Notes: generated from the sequence alone by a model not told the origin. DNA of 48,537 nt from Paenibacillus zeisoli (GCF_003994465.1 NZ_RZNX01000017.1:1-48537); one strand, 5' to 3'. Positions 34,816-44,704 are shown, counted from the stretch's first letter. A program made the numbers and translations.

Positions 34816-36126
34816 CTAAGCCTTCAGCTTCGCAAAGCCCTTCTCCGCCGCTTCCAGCGTGAAGTCAATATCTTCATCCGTATGAGCCGTGGTCAGGAAC
34901 CACGCTTCATATTTCGAGGGGGCTAGGTTCACGCCTTGGTCCAGCATATGCCGGAAGAAGGCAGCGAACATTTCGCCATCAGTATCCTGGGCCTCGTCAT
35001 AATTCGTGACCGGATGGTCGCAGAAGTGAGTCGAGAAGGCGCCGCGAATCCGGTTGATCGTCAGCGGCACCCCGTGACGGGCGGCGGAAGCGCCAAGGCC
35101 TTCCGTCAGCCGCACAGCCAGGCGCTCCATCTCGTCGTAGACGCCCGCGCCCTGCAGCACCTCCAGGCAGGCGATGCCTGCCGAGATCGAGGCCGGGTTG
35201 CCCGCCATCGTCCCCGCCTGGTAGGCTGGTCCGAGCGGAGCAACCTGCTCCATGATCTCTTTGCTGCCGCCGTAGGCGCCGATCGGCAGGCCTCCGCCGA
35301 TGATTTTGCCAAGCGCCGTTAGGTCCGGCTTGATGGCTTCATGGTTTGCGAGGCCCGCGTAAGTCTGCGCGGACCCGTAATGGAAGCGGAAAGCCGTGAT
35401 AACCTCGTCATAGATGACGAGGGCGCCGTACTCGCGGGCGAGGCGGCAGAGGCTTTCCAGGAAGCCGGCTTCCGGCATGACCATGCCGAAGTTGCCGACA
35501 ATGGGCTCTACCATGACGGCTGCGACGTCATCGCCCCATTTGTCCAAAGCTTCCTTTAGCGCCCCGGTGTTATTGAACGGCACGGTAATGACTTCATGCG
35601 CGATGCTCGTCGGAATTCCCGCACTGTCCGGAATCCCGAGCGTGGAAGGGCCGGAGCCTGCGGCCACAAGCACCAGATCGGAGTGGCCGTGGTAGCATCC
35701 GGCGAATTTGATAATCTTGTTCCGTTTCGTATAGGCACGGGCTACACGGATCGTAGTCATGACGGCTTCAGTGCCAGAGTTGACAAAGCGGACCTTGTCC
35801 ATGGAAGGAATGGCTTCCTTCAGCATCTTAGCGAGCTTGATCTCAAGCTCGGTGGGTGTCCCGTACAGCACTCCGCTTGCGGCTGCGCGGGTAATGGCTT
35901 CCGTGATATGAGGATGCGCATGGCCAGTAATGATCGGCCCGTAAGCCGCCAGATAATCGATGTATTTATTGCCGTCCACATCCCAGAAGTGCGCCCCCTG
36001 GGCTTTGCTCATAAAAACAGGCGCCCCGCCGCCTACCGCTTTGAACGAGCGGGAGGGGCTGTTGACGCCGCCAACAATATGCTTAAGTGCTTCTTGATAT
36101 AAATGTTCTGATTGCTTCCGGTTCAT
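34816..36126 (-). CDS. hemL: Glutamate-1-semialdehyde 2,1-aminomutase
   Basis: This PLP enzyme (436 residues) forms 5-aminolevulinate in the C5 tetrapyrrole pathway. Class-III aminotransferase features are [18 protein letters not shown], the cofactor-binding [17 protein letters not shown] and [21 protein letters not shown], and the Schiff-base Lys in [19 protein letters not shown]. The N-terminal SPSRSF form is typical of true HemL. ATG is preceded by AAAGGAAG with a longish 10-11 base spacing. The LCP gene ends 61 bases upstream on the same strand, so readthrough is likely. The GC content of its middle third appears higher than that of neighbours. Confidence 0.96.
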   Translation of the reverse strand: MNRKQSEHLYQEALKHIVGGVNSPSRSFKAVGGGAPVFMSKAQGAHFWDVDGNKYIDYLAAYGPIITGHAHPHITEAITRAAASGVLYGTPTELEIKLAKMLKEAIPSMDKVRFVNSGTEAVMTTIRVARAYTKRNKIIKFAGCYHGHSDLVLVAAGSGPSTLGIPDSAGIPTSIAHEVITVPFNNTGALKEALDKWGDDVAAVMVEPIVGNFGMVMPEAGFLESLCRLAREYGALVIYDEVITAFRFHYGSAQTYAGLANHEAIKPDLTALGKIIGGGLPIGAYGGSKEIMEQVAPLGPAYQAGTMAGNPASISAGIACLEVLQGAGVYDEMERLAVRLTEGLGASAARHGVPLTINRIRGAFSTHFCDHPVTNYDEAQDTDGEMFAAFFRHMLDQGVNLAPSKYEAWFLTTAHTDEDIDFTLEAAEKGFAKLKA

Positions 36127-36187
36127 ACTATAAGGACTTCCTTTCTATTGTACGGCCGCGTAAGCGGCAGTGACATTCGCCAAACTA

Positions 36188-37231
36188 TCATCTCGCGGCT
36201 TCAGAAGTACCCGTGTCTGATGAATGGTCACTGCTGCTTGAGACCGTTCCGGATTTGGATTTCCCGGTACTTTTGGTTCCGTTCAGTACATCCTGAACGT
36301 ATTGTTTCAATTTCTTCTCGCTGCTGATTCCGAGAACAGAACCCGCCGAAGTATTCTTCTCTACCAGCAGGTCCATTGGCGGAATCTGCTCACTGCCGCT
36401 CATCTGGCTGTCGTAACCTACTGAGGCCAGCTTCCACATATCATTTACCGACATGTTGGTATCAATGTAAGGATTGATTTTCTCCAGAATGCCGGGCAGG
36501 TTCATAATGGAAGTTGTGGATTTCATTTTATCGGCGACGGCCTTGAGGAAGTTCCGCTGGCGTTCGGTCCGTGTGAAATCCGACATGGCGTCATGACGGA
36601 AGCGGACATACTGGAGCGCCGTCTTGCCATCCAGGTGCTGCATGCCTTTTTTGAGATCAATATCATACTCGTGCTGATCAGCAGCACTGACATAATGCAT
36701 GTCTTTCTCGACGTTGAAGTCAACCCCACCCACCGAATCAACCAGAGCGATAAAGCCTTGGAAGTCGGTATAGACGTAATATTGAATCGGGATTCCGAGC
36801 AGATCTGAAGCCGTCTTCATGGCCGACTCAGGACCATGGGTAATCGCGGTGTTAATTCGATCCTGCCTGTCTTGACCCGCGATATCGACATAAGTGTCAC
36901 GCATAATGGAGAAGAGGTAGCCCTTCTTCTGTACCGGGTCAATCGAAGCTACGAGCATGGTATCGGAACGTGGAATTTCCCCTTTCTTCAGGCCGCGGGC
37001 ATCCACACCCATCATAAGAATGTTAACACGCTCGCTGCCTTCCCACTTGGGGGGATCTGAGACTTTGGTATCTGTGGGAGAGAGCTGGCTGAATGGAGAA
37101 TTCTCTCCAACCTTGTGAAAATTGTTCACTTGATTATAAATAGCTACGAAATAATAAGTTGCAAAAGCAATAACCGCAACCAATACAGCGGCAATGGACC
37201 ATAGAATGGTCCGTTTTGTTCTCTTTGTCAT
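36188..37231 (-). CDS. LytR-CpsA-Psr (LCP) family cell-wall ligase
   Basis: A 347-residue protein with an N-terminal membrane anchor (ILWSIAAVLVAVIAFATYYFVAIY) and an extracellular LCP domain. Typical blocks are ILMMGVDAR, RSDTMLVASIDPVQKKGYLFSI, MRDTYVDI, RINTAITHGP and ALQYVRFRHD, which contain the Arg/Asp residues that bind polyprenyl pyrophosphate. LCP proteins transfer teichoic acid or other glycopolymers from lipid carriers to peptidoglycan. A Ser/Lys-rich tail follows. ATG 37231 is used; GTG 37234 directly upstream is equally possible. A strong promoter lies upstream. Confidence 0.92.
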   Translation of the reverse strand: MTKRTKRTILWSIAAVLVAVIAFATYYFVAIYNQVNNFHKVGENSPFSQLSPTDTKVSDPPKWEGSERVNILMMGVDARGLKKGEIPRSDTMLVASIDPVQKKGYLFSIMRDTYVDIAGQDRQDRINTAITHGPESAMKTASDLLGIPIQYYVYTDFQGFIALVDSVGGVDFNVEKDMHYVSAADQHEYDIDLKKGMQHLDGKTALQYVRFRHDAMSDFTRTERQRNFLKAVADKMKSTTSIMNLPGILEKINPYIDTNMSVNDMWKLASVGYDSQMSGSEQIPPMDLLVEKNTSAGSVLGISSEKKLKQYVQDVLNGTKSTGKSKSGTVSSSSDHSSDTGTSEAAR

Positions 37232-37283
37232 CACGTTCTTCCCTTCGAACCAGAGGTTGCTCTTTAGCCTAATCGGTATTTAC

Positions 37284-37312
37284 ATTATAATTTCTTTTAT
37301 AAATACAATCAA
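37284..37312 (-). promoter_or_regulatory. Promoter of the LCP gene
   Basis: On the minus strand TTGATT (37312-37307) and a perfect TATAAT (37289-37284) are separated by 17 bp, about 50 bases upstream of the LCP start. Confidence 0.7.
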
Positions 37313-37359
37313 TTTTCCTGTTTATCCTACAGGTTAAGACAGAGAGGGGCTTTACGATC

Positions 37360-37833
37360 GTGTCAGAACAACAGGTTCAACTGGGTCAGCAGGTACCCGA
37401 TTTCACTCTACCTTCCAGCTCAGGGGAGGATATAAGCCTTAGTCAGTTTCGGGGGCAGAAAGTCATTATCTATTTTTATCCCAAAGATTCAACCCCGGCA
37501 TGTACCCAGCAGGCCTGCGATTTCCGGGACAGTTCCAGCTTCTTCGCAGCCAAGGGTGCAGCCGTTATAGGGATCAGTGCCGATGATCTGAAATCTCACC
37601 AGAAGTTTGCAGGCAAGCATAGCCTGCCATTTCCGCTGCTTGCGGACACGGAGAAGGAGGTCAGCCGGCTGTTTGGCGTATGGCAGCTGAAGAAAATGTA
37701 CGGCCGTGAATTCGAAGGGATTGTTCGTTCCACTTTTTTGATTGATGAGCAGGGCATTCTTGTTAAAGAGTGGCGCAAGGTAAAAGTCGGCGGCCATGTA
37801 GATGAGGTTCTTCACGCTATTAGTGAGACTTAG
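37360..37833 (+). CDS. bcp: Thiol peroxidase, Bcp/PrxQ type
   Basis: This peroxiredoxin (157 residues) reduces hydrogen and organic peroxides in the cytosol with thioredoxin. The peroxidatic Cys48 and resolving Cys53 are in STPACTQQACDFRD, the usual PrxQ spacing of five; PGCT is the more common form of the first motif, here PACT. FLIDEQGILVKEW closes the thioredoxin fold. GTG 37360 has AGAGAGGGG upstream at a rather long spacing. It is divergent from the LCP gene and convergent with the DedA gene. Confidence 0.95.
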   Translation: MSEQQVQLGQQVPDFTLPSSSGEDISLSQFRGQKVIIYFYPKDSTPACTQQACDFRDSSSFFAAKGAAVIGISADDLKSHQKFAGKHSLPFPLLADTEKEVSRLFGVWQLKKMYGREFEGIVRSTFLIDEQGILVKEWRKVKVGGHVDEVLHAISET

Positions 37834-37920
37834 TTGAATCCGCCGTAATGGTAAGCTCTCACACAACAACACGGGTTGGGACCGTTCTGGCTCCAGCTTC
37901 AAATTATAAACGCAAAACAA

Positions 37921-37944
37921 GGGCCGCCCCTTTTGGGACGGCCC
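37921..37944. terminator. Terminator between bcp and the DedA gene
   Basis: GGGCCGCCCC (37921-37930) pairs with GGGACGGCCC (37935-37944), one mismatch, TTTT loop. On the minus strand it is followed by TTGTTTTG, which fits the DedA gene; rightward the T tract is weak. Confidence 0.75.
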
Positions 37945-37962
37945 TATTCCTGTTAACACATT

Positions 37963-38622
37963 CTATTCCAGCTTGGAGGCTTTTGATTTGTCTTTCGATT
38001 TGCCAAAACGTCTGGCAGCAAATTCCCGAATGGCTTTGCGGTAGCGGATGAGAACTACTGCAAGAATAACCCCTACGAGGCCGATCCCCGCGGCCGCTGA
38101 GTAGGTAGCCGCAAGGTGGAACATCCGGTTCCACTGGGGGCCGAATATTTTTCCGATCCCAATGAACAGAAGGGTCCAGAAGAGTGCGCCCGAATAGGCG
38201 AACATGGCGAATTTGCGGAAGGGCAGTGCAATAATGCCGGAGAAATATCCCGTGAAATGGCGGACACCGGGGATGAAATATCCAATGAAGATCAGCGTAT
38301 ATCCATATTTTTCGAACCAGTACCGGGTAACCTCCAGCTTTTTTGGGGGGAGGAAGAACCATTTTCCATATTTCTGGATGAATGGCAGCCCGGCCCTGCG
38401 CCCGATCCAATACGTGATCGAGATTCCAATGGTCGTCCCAAGGAAGGCGAGCAAGATCAACAGCTCCCAGTGAAGCACGCCTTTATATGACAGGTAACCT
38501 GCATAGGCCATGGTAGTCTCACCGGGAAAGGGTAGGGCAATGAATTCAAGAACGAGTCCAATAAAGAGAACAAAGTAACCATGCTGCTCAAACAAACTTT
38601 CAAGATATTTAAGGAAATCCAT
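37963..38622 (-). CDS. DedA-family membrane protein
   Basis: A 219-residue DedA/VTT-domain protein with about five hydrophobic segments. Signatures are LEFIALPFPGETTMAYAGYLS, the ITYWIGRRAG glycine motif, FEKYGYTLIFIGYFIPGVRHFTGYFSG and a basic C-terminal tail. Members act in undecaprenyl-phosphate or phospholipid recycling across the membrane; which one applies here is not clear. ATG 38622 has GGAG 7 bases upstream; the longer frame to 38652 includes that site and is rejected. Confidence 0.93.
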   Translation of the reverse strand: MDFLKYLESLFEQHGYFVLFIGLVLEFIALPFPGETTMAYAGYLSYKGVLHWELLILLAFLGTTIGISITYWIGRRAGLPFIQKYGKWFFLPPKKLEVTRYWFEKYGYTLIFIGYFIPGVRHFTGYFSGIIALPFRKFAMFAYSGALFWTLLFIGIGKIFGPQWNRMFHLAATYSAAAGIGLVGVILAVVLIRYRKAIREFAARRFGKSKDKSKASKLE

Positions 38623-38757
38623 TCGCTCACTCCAGCTCCAATCTGCTAACAAAGTTCTCAGCTTTATTCTATCTACCCTAAGTCTATTTCCAAATGTACC
38701 TCCATATAATCTATCAAAAGCTACTTATTTCATAGAAACCGATGGAGGTTATATTCA

Positions 38758-40044
38758 ATGTCCAGAACCCTTCTGAACGTAATGAAGCGTTTTTATGTAC
38801 CAGCACTCTTGGTGCTGCTTATTTTCGGGGCACTCCGATTGGAATTTCATTCTCCTTTGACAACTACGGTTGACGCACATGAAGGGTTTCATACAAATTC
38901 GTCCTTAAGCATAATTCCTTCGGGGCAAAAATCTGTAAAGGCACCAGCAGCTGCTCTGACAACCGCTTCCTATACAGCAAATAAGAAGACTGTGTATTTA
39001 ACTTTTGATGATGGGCCGACCAAGCTGACGGATCAAGTGCTGAGCATTTTATCCAGGAACAAGATTAAAGGGACTTTCTTTGTACTTGGAGAACAGGCAG
39101 AGCGGTATCCGGAAGTCATCCGCCGTATTTCTGAGAGCGGGCATGTCATTGGCAATCATACCTATGATCATGAATATAAGAAGCTTTACCACAATTTTAG
39201 CGAATTTTGGGGACAAATAAAACAAACCGAAGAAATACTTAGGAATATCACCGGTACAAGACCGGAGCTAATTCGGGCCCCAGGCGGGACCTTCGGCCAT
39301 TTCGATCATAACTACTTTAAGCTGCTGGAGCAGGGTGGATATACGGTGTTTGACTGGGATGTGGATACCCGGGATTCTTCCCGGAAAGGAGTGCCTGCAT
39401 CAGAGCTCATCCGCAATGTGAAGCAGGCGAAGCTGAAGGATCAGATCGTTGTGCTTATGCATGACGGGGCAGGGCATGATCAGACGGTAAAGGCGCTTCC
39501 CGAGATTATTGCTTACTATAAAGCGCATGGATACGAATTCGGCACGTTATCGCCCAAAGTGAAACCAGTTCAGTTCTCAGTTCATGTCAGTGCGGTGTAC
39601 GGAGGGAGGGTTCAGCCGACCCAGAAATGGATTGCAGCTCATGTCGTTCCGAATGCTGCATTATTCAAGCATGCTGCTCCGCTGATCGTAGAGGCGGGAG
39701 GAGTTGCGACGGAGATGAAGAGCGGAGAGTATGAACTGTCCTCCGGACGCTATCTGGTTCCGCTGAGAGCGGTGCTAGAGCGTCTTGGCGCCACGGTGAA
39801 ATGGAACAATGCAGAGCATGCAGCTGTCGTATCCTGGGGAACGCGCACGCTTACGGTAAGGGCGGATTCTAATATAGTAGAACTGCGGAAGAAAGCCGAT
39901 TCCAGCTTCACAACCTATCAAATCCCGGTATCCACGAGGAACGATGCCATCTGGATTCCACTGCGAAGCCTGCTAGAAATGCTCGGCCATCCGGTTGTTC
40001 AGGCTGCTGCCGGTCCGGACAATTACAAAGTCATAGCTTCGTAG
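38758..40044 (+). CDS. Polysaccharide deacetylase with C-terminal CuAO-N module
   Basis: A 428-residue exported or membrane-anchored protein. An N-terminal hydrophobic segment (YVPALLVLLIFGALRLEF) is followed by a NodB domain with the metal-binding motifs TFDDGPT (near residue 82) and NHTYDHEY, the RAPGGTFG motif and VVLMHDGAGH. This is typical of peptidoglycan or other N-acetylglucosamine deacetylases. From about residue 290 a CuAO-N module follows (SSGRYLVPLRAVLERLGATVKWNN, WIPLRSLLEMLGHPV). ATGGAGG precedes ATG. It lies immediately upstream of the MoxR operon with a 89-bp gap, with no terminator seen. Confidence 0.92.
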   Translation: MSRTLLNVMKRFYVPALLVLLIFGALRLEFHSPLTTTVDAHEGFHTNSSLSIIPSGQKSVKAPAAALTTASYTANKKTVYLTFDDGPTKLTDQVLSILSRNKIKGTFFVLGEQAERYPEVIRRISESGHVIGNHTYDHEYKKLYHNFSEFWGQIKQTEEILRNITGTRPELIRAPGGTFGHFDHNYFKLLEQGGYTVFDWDVDTRDSSRKGVPASELIRNVKQAKLKDQIVVLMHDGAGHDQTVKALPEIIAYYKAHGYEFGTLSPKVKPVQFSVHVSAVYGGRVQPTQKWIAAHVVPNAALFKHAAPLIVEAGGVATEMKSGEYELSSGRYLVPLRAVLERLGATVKWNNAEHAAVVSWGTRTLTVRADSNIVELRKKADSSFTTYQIPVSTRNDAIWIPLRSLLEMLGHPVVQAAAGPDNYKVIAS

Positions 40045-40133
40045 AAGAACTATGATAACGATAGACTCCCGATGTCTATTTCCGCAGGAAACTGGTGACA
40101 CTGTTTACTAGATTCCTTTCGGAGATGGAGGTT

Positions 40134-41126
40134 ATGAACTTGTTAAATTCTTTCGCACTGTCTCACGCCCAGACAACGGAGCTGCTGGAACGTCTTGTTA
40201 ACCGGGTGGATCAAGTGGTGATCGGCAAGAGACATGAAATTGAGCTTATCCTTATCGCCATGCTTCAAGGCGGGCATGTTCTTCTTGAAGATATTCCGGG
40301 TGTTGGGAAAACAACCCTTGTGCGGGCCATAGCTGCCAGTCTCGGGAGCTCATTCGGACGTATTCAGTTCACCCCGGATGTGATGCCCTCAGATGTGACT
40401 GGCGTGGCCGTCTATCATCCCCATTCGGGGGATTTTGAATTTCGCCCAGGCCCTGTACTCTCGAATATCGTACTTGCGGATGAGATTAACCGGGCCGCAC
40501 CGCGAACACAGTCAGCGCTTCTGGAAGCCATGGAGGAGCGTAGAGTTACCGTGGATGGGGTTACTTATAATTTGCCCAAGCCCTTTCTCCTGCTGGCTAC
40601 GCAGAACCCGCTGCAGTTCGAGGGAACGTATCGCCTTCCCGAAGCCCAGATGGATCGCTTCCTGATGCGGATTTCCCTGGGTTATCCGCAGCCTGAGCAG
40701 GAGATGGATATGCTCGGTCGTCATCAGGCCGGTTCGTTGCTTGAAGAGATGAAGCCGGTCCTGCTTGCCGAGGAAATGGCCGGAATGCAGCGCAGGGTTC
40801 GCACTGTGCTGGTAGACGACACGATCAAGCGTTACCTGGTTTCAGTAGCTGATTTGTCTAGGCGGCATCCCAAGACTTCGCTCGGGATCAGCCCGCGGGG
40901 GACGCTGGCATGGATGGGAGCTGCCCAGGCTCATGCCTATTATCAAGGCCGGATGTATGTCATTCCGGACGATGTGAAGGCGGTAGCAGCTGCTGTGCTC
41001 GCCCACCGGGTCGTATTAAGCCCGGAAAGCAAGCTTAGTGGACTGAGTGGGGAAGAAATGGTCCATGAGTGGCTTGGCAGAACTCCTGTCCCTATGTCAC
41101 CTAGTGCTGCCAAGGTATCATCATGA
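40134..41126 (+). CDS. MoxR-family AAA+ ATPase
   Basis: A 330-residue cytosolic ATPase. Walker A is EDIPGVGKTTL, Walker B VLADEINRAAP, followed by TQSALLEAMEE, sensor 1 LATQNPLQFEG and the YRLPEAQMDRFLM block characteristic of MoxR. Members act as chaperones for partner proteins, typically DUF58/VWA proteins encoded next door, as here. ATG 40134 is chosen with GGAG 9 bases upstream; earlier in-frame starts at 40095 and 40125 are less well placed. The next gene overlaps by four bases (ATGA). Confidence 0.93.
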   Translation: MNLLNSFALSHAQTTELLERLVNRVDQVVIGKRHEIELILIAMLQGGHVLLEDIPGVGKTTLVRAIAASLGSSFGRIQFTPDVMPSDVTGVAVYHPHSGDFEFRPGPVLSNIVLADEINRAAPRTQSALLEAMEERRVTVDGVTYNLPKPFLLLATQNPLQFEGTYRLPEAQMDRFLMRISLGYPQPEQEMDMLGRHQAGSLLEEMKPVLLAEEMAGMQRRVRTVLVDDTIKRYLVSVADLSRRHPKTSLGISPRGTLAWMGAAQAHAYYQGRMYVIPDDVKAVAAAVLAHRVVLSPESKLSGLSGEEMVHEWLGRTPVPMSPSAAKVSS

Positions 41127-42325
41127 GCATATCCATTCTGCCATGGTTCTGGACGTCGGCTGCTTCGGTTCTTCTGGTGGCTGCTTACGCGGGGTACGGT
41201 GGCCCGTCCCTGTTGTTTCTTCTCCTGGTAACGGGGCTAATCATGCTGCAGGGAGCGATCGTCCAGGCGGGTAGCCCAAGATTGACTATGGTAAGGCGTG
41301 AATGGTCCAGTGTCCGCTTAGCGGCAGGAGAGAGTGCCGGGCTTTCGCTGCATATTGAATTTAAAGGAGGCTTACCTCCTTTATGGATTAAAGTCCATGA
41401 CCCGCTGGCTGTCCGTGCTGGCAGAACGGGTGAATTTGCTTTGTTCACGGGGTTCCGGCGGCATGTTGTACTCAGAGGAACCGTAAGCGAGCTTCGAAGA
41501 GGCGTGTATACGGCGGAAAGGCTGAGCATTACCTACGGCGATCTATTTGGATGGTTTCAGCGCACGCTATGGGTAGAGGCAGAAGGTTCTCTGACCGTTA
41601 TTCCCGTGACTTCCAGTCTGCAGACTTCTTATGAGAATGAGCTCAGTATACAGGGCAGCGGAGAATCCTTGCAGGGAGGGATACCGAAGGACCGGAATGG
41701 GGATTTACTCCGGGAGCATAGACCGGGTGACTCATGGAAAAGCATCCACTGGAAAGCCTCATCCCGGCGTTCCAGCTTGTTATCACGATTGCCGGAGGCC
41801 GGTGGCCCGGCAGAGCGGGTTATTTTGCTTGCCTCGGATCAAGCCTCGTATGCAACTTCAGCAGGGGACTTTGAACTCGCCGTATCCTGTGCGGCGTCTT
41901 TGCTGCGGGCGGAGAGCTTGGCCGGAAGACAGGTTAGCCTGATCTGCAGCAGTGCAGAAGGAGGAAGAGTCTTCAGCTGGGAGCCGGAACGAGAGGAAGG
42001 GATGAACGTTCTCGCGGCTGTTAATCTAGACACTCAGAGCCCGGGACACAGCCTGCTCATCGAAACGATTCAAGAGCACAGCCATAAGTTCATAACCTTT
42101 ATTATTGGAAAGCTGACTCCGGAGATTGCCTCTGCTGCGGCATCTGCTGTTGTTCGGGGAATCGCCCTGGAAATCATGGTTACTGGTGAGGATGCTTCTG
42201 CTCCCGGGATTTCGGCAGAAATGTTAGAACATTTGCTGGCCTCGGGGATTAGAATTTTCGATAGGGCGACTATTGAACGAGATATGCCGGATTTCCTTGC
42301 TAAGGGAGGTCATCGTCATGCCTAA
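41123..42325 (+). CDS. DUF58-domain membrane protein
   Basis: A 400-residue protein with two N-terminal membrane segments (ASVLLVAAYAGY, LLFLLLVTGLIMLQGAI) and a cytosolic or surface domain. The DUF58 signature LREHRPGDSWKSIHWKASSR lies near residue 200, with a VWA-like fold around it. It is part of the common MoxR-DUF58-transglutaminase operon. The start overlaps the MoxR stop by four bases and the next gene overlaps its end by eight, so the three are translationally coupled. Function is unknown; the arrangement suggests envelope protein processing. Confidence 0.9.
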   Translation: MSISILPWFWTSAASVLLVAAYAGYGGPSLLFLLLVTGLIMLQGAIVQAGSPRLTMVRREWSSVRLAAGESAGLSLHIEFKGGLPPLWIKVHDPLAVRAGRTGEFALFTGFRRHVVLRGTVSELRRGVYTAERLSITYGDLFGWFQRTLWVEAEGSLTVIPVTSSLQTSYENELSIQGSGESLQGGIPKDRNGDLLREHRPGDSWKSIHWKASSRRSSLLSRLPEAGGPAERVILLASDQASYATSAGDFELAVSCAASLLRAESLAGRQVSLICSSAEGGRVFSWEPEREEGMNVLAAVNLDTQSPGHSLLIETIQEHSHKFITFIIGKLTPEIASAAASAVVRGIALEIMVTGEDASAPGISAEMLEHLLASGIRIFDRATIERDMPDFLAKGGHRHA

Positions 42326-44627
42326 GTCTGAATCGCTCCTAACTGCAAATCTGCCTAGGTTTAAGGGCTTGGGAGAACGGCTGATCCTGTCTTTGTTTAT
42401 CTTTGGTCTTTTTCGGGAGTGGCTCTCCCCGCTGATGACCCTGCTCGGTCCGGAGGGAGAAAAACCTCTGGATTTGTTCTATATTCTGACCATTCTGCTT
42501 TTGGTGGCGGGATGTTTGAATATGTCTTTTGCCATTTTTTCGATAGTCCCCCCTTTCTTGTGCCTCGGCGCTATGATTTATTTATTTGGGGAAGGCAAGG
42601 GAATAAGCTGGATAGCGGATTGTATCCAGATCTTTGAAAGGGATATTGCAGGCGTATTAAACACCGGGAAGATTGCTATGTTAAGCTCTGAGATGCGAAT
42701 GTTTGTCCTTCTGTTAGGCTGGTCTCTTCTTGTTGCTTCAGTTCAAGTGCTGGCACTCAGCCGTCAAAGTATCCTGTTGTTCTTCTCTGCAACTGTAGTT
42801 TATTTGTTAAGCTTGGAGTTTGGTCTTGGTCTGCATACATACCTTGGACTGGTCCGAACAATTCTGATTGGTCTGCTGCTTCAGGCAGTTATGCATACCT
42901 TGCATATACAGGAGGAAGGTGCTGATGAGGAACCCGGGAGCGCTAGTCCGCCGGATGGAAGGTTCCGAACGGCAGAATTTGCGGCTGTTATTACCGTTGT
43001 TTTGGGTGGGATTATTGGTCTGGCCACACTGGTGGGAACTCTGCCGATTCAGCCTGCGAAGACACTTTCGCTTCAGCAGGCGGTGGTAAGTCTGGAGGCC
43101 TGGACACAGACGGAACTGCCATCTCACAGCCCAGGGGCAAATAACATGTCGGGCTACGGGAATGATGATCATGAGCTCGGCGGCCCTTTAACGCTGAACA
43201 ATAAAGTGTTCTTCACCGCGGTTTCGCCGCATTCTACCTATTATCGAGGAGAGAGCAAGAGCACCTATACCGGTCGCGGCTGGACTCAGCGTGATCAGAC
43301 CACAGCTCCACTATCTCAGGATGGCCGAGTTGCTTCAGAAGGTCCTGTCCGTTCATCTGCGGAGGAATTCAAGCAATCAATTATTTTCAAAGAACCCCAG
43401 ACTGGAAGGGTTGTCTTAGTCGGGGGCGGGATTCCGGTGAAAGTGAACAGAATTACCAATGGAAAGCAGGAGCTTCCCTTCCTGAATCTCACGACCTTTC
43501 CGAGCTCTGGCTTAATTGAGTACAGCATCGGTACGGCTGGGAAGAGCCTGCATACTGGCAGCAATAGATCAACCCAGTCGCCAGAAGAACTCTCTAGCTA
43601 CGAGATGACTGTACAAGAACAGAGGGTCTCCCCTGCTATACTGAACCGGGCGAAGGGAGATGAGCCTGCCTATGTTGTGAATACCTATGTTGAACTGCCC
43701 GATAACCTGCCGAGGGAAGTTAGGGAGCTAGGGGCTAAGCTGACCAAGGGAAGCAGGACCCGGTACGAAGCTGTGAAGTCGGTGGAGTCTTATTTGAAGA
43801 ACAACTACAAATATAGCCTTGAGCCGGATACCCTCCCTTCAGGCCAGGATTTCACAGCCAACTTTTTATTTGTCCAAAAGATAGGCTACTGCGATCATTT
43901 CTCCACTGCCATGGCTGTGCTCCTGAGGACGCAGGGAGTTCCGGCAAGGTGGGTCAAAGGATTTGCCCCCGGGCGGATGAGTGAAGGTGATCCTCATCAA
44001 TTTACAGTTTCCTACTCGGATGCTCATTCATGGGTTGAGGTGTATTTCCCGGGTGTAGGGTGGGTACCCTTTGATCCCACGCCTGGCTTCGAGCCAGCAG
44101 AAGGGTCAACCCCCTATCCGCAAAATATCACAGGCGGCAGCTCATTTGGAAATTTGGTTAATCAAATGCAGGACGCGGTTAACTACACTCTGAGATCCGC
44201 CCTCGCCGTCATTCCGGGGATCGTAGGATGGTTACCCCACACGCTGCTTATGCTGGCCGCTGCATGCCTGGCTGGGGCTATGTACTTATTGGGTCGTGCT
44301 TTTTGGCCGGCGATTTCAGGCTGGATCAGTTTGATAGAGCTGCCGTATGGACGGAAGTCACGACGCTTTCCCCAGCGGGAACAGCTGCTTCGTGCCTCAG
44401 ACAAGGCTTGGAAGCAGTTATACGGCACATATGGGCCCCGCCCGCCTGGAGTAACGGGAAGAGAATATATTCAGCGTATATATAGAATAGACCCGAAGCA
44501 GCGTGGTCATCTTGATCAATTTTTGCACATGTGGGAATCGCTATATTACGGAGCGAACGATCTGGACCGCATATCGACAAAGTCTTTTCTTGAACACTGC
44601 CGTCAGATGGGGCCTTCCCGGGGGTGA
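42318..44627 (+). CDS. Transglutaminase-like membrane protein (DUF3488/TgpA type)
   Basis: A 769-residue protein. About six N-terminal membrane segments (residues 20-260) precede an extracytoplasmic transglutaminase core with the catalytic Cys in KIGYCDHFSTAMAVLLR, His in DAHSWVEVYFPG and Asp in VPFDPTPGF. One more membrane segment (HTLLMLAAACLAGAMYLLG) and a cytosolic tail follow. TgpA-like proteins are cysteine hydrolases or transglutaminases with an unknown envelope substrate. ATG 42318 has GGGAGG 8 bases upstream, inside the DUF58 gene. No terminator is seen before the guaA promoter. Confidence 0.92.
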   Translation: MPKSESLLTANLPRFKGLGERLILSLFIFGLFREWLSPLMTLLGPEGEKPLDLFYILTILLLVAGCLNMSFAIFSIVPPFLCLGAMIYLFGEGKGISWIADCIQIFERDIAGVLNTGKIAMLSSEMRMFVLLLGWSLLVASVQVLALSRQSILLFFSATVVYLLSLEFGLGLHTYLGLVRTILIGLLLQAVMHTLHIQEEGADEEPGSASPPDGRFRTAEFAAVITVVLGGIIGLATLVGTLPIQPAKTLSLQQAVVSLEAWTQTELPSHSPGANNMSGYGNDDHELGGPLTLNNKVFFTAVSPHSTYYRGESKSTYTGRGWTQRDQTTAPLSQDGRVASEGPVRSSAEEFKQSIIFKEPQTGRVVLVGGGIPVKVNRITNGKQELPFLNLTTFPSSGLIEYSIGTAGKSLHTGSNRSTQSPEELSSYEMTVQEQRVSPAILNRAKGDEPAYVVNTYVELPDNLPREVRELGAKLTKGSRTRYEAVKSVESYLKNNYKYSLEPDTLPSGQDFTANFLFVQKIGYCDHFSTAMAVLLRTQGVPARWVKGFAPGRMSEGDPHQFTVSYSDAHSWVEVYFPGVGWVPFDPTPGFEPAEGSTPYPQNITGGSSFGNLVNQMQDAVNYTLRSALAVIPGIVGWLPHTLLMLAAACLAGAMYLLGRAFWPAISGWISLIELPYGRKSRRFPQREQLLRASDKAWKQLYGTYGPRPPGVTGREYIQRIYRIDPKQRGHLDQFLHMWESLYYGANDLDRISTKSFLEHCRQMGPSRG

Positions 44628-44645
44628 ATATCTCCCCGATCTTTC

Positions 44646-44675
44646 TTGACGATCTGTTTTGTCGTTTCGTATAAT
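44646..44675 (+). promoter_or_regulatory. guaA promoter
   Basis: TTGACG (44646-44651) and a perfect TATAAT (44670-44675) are 18 bp apart, about 30 bases before the guaA start. The short leader leaves no room for a riboswitch. Confidence 0.8.
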
Positions 44676-44704
44676 AAGACCCATGAATTGAGGGAGGCTC
44701 GGAA

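Noticed and set aside
43316..43564. Minus-strand frames inside the transglutaminase-like gene
   Set aside because: They lie antisense within the coding sequence of a recognised domain protein, and their translations show no motif.
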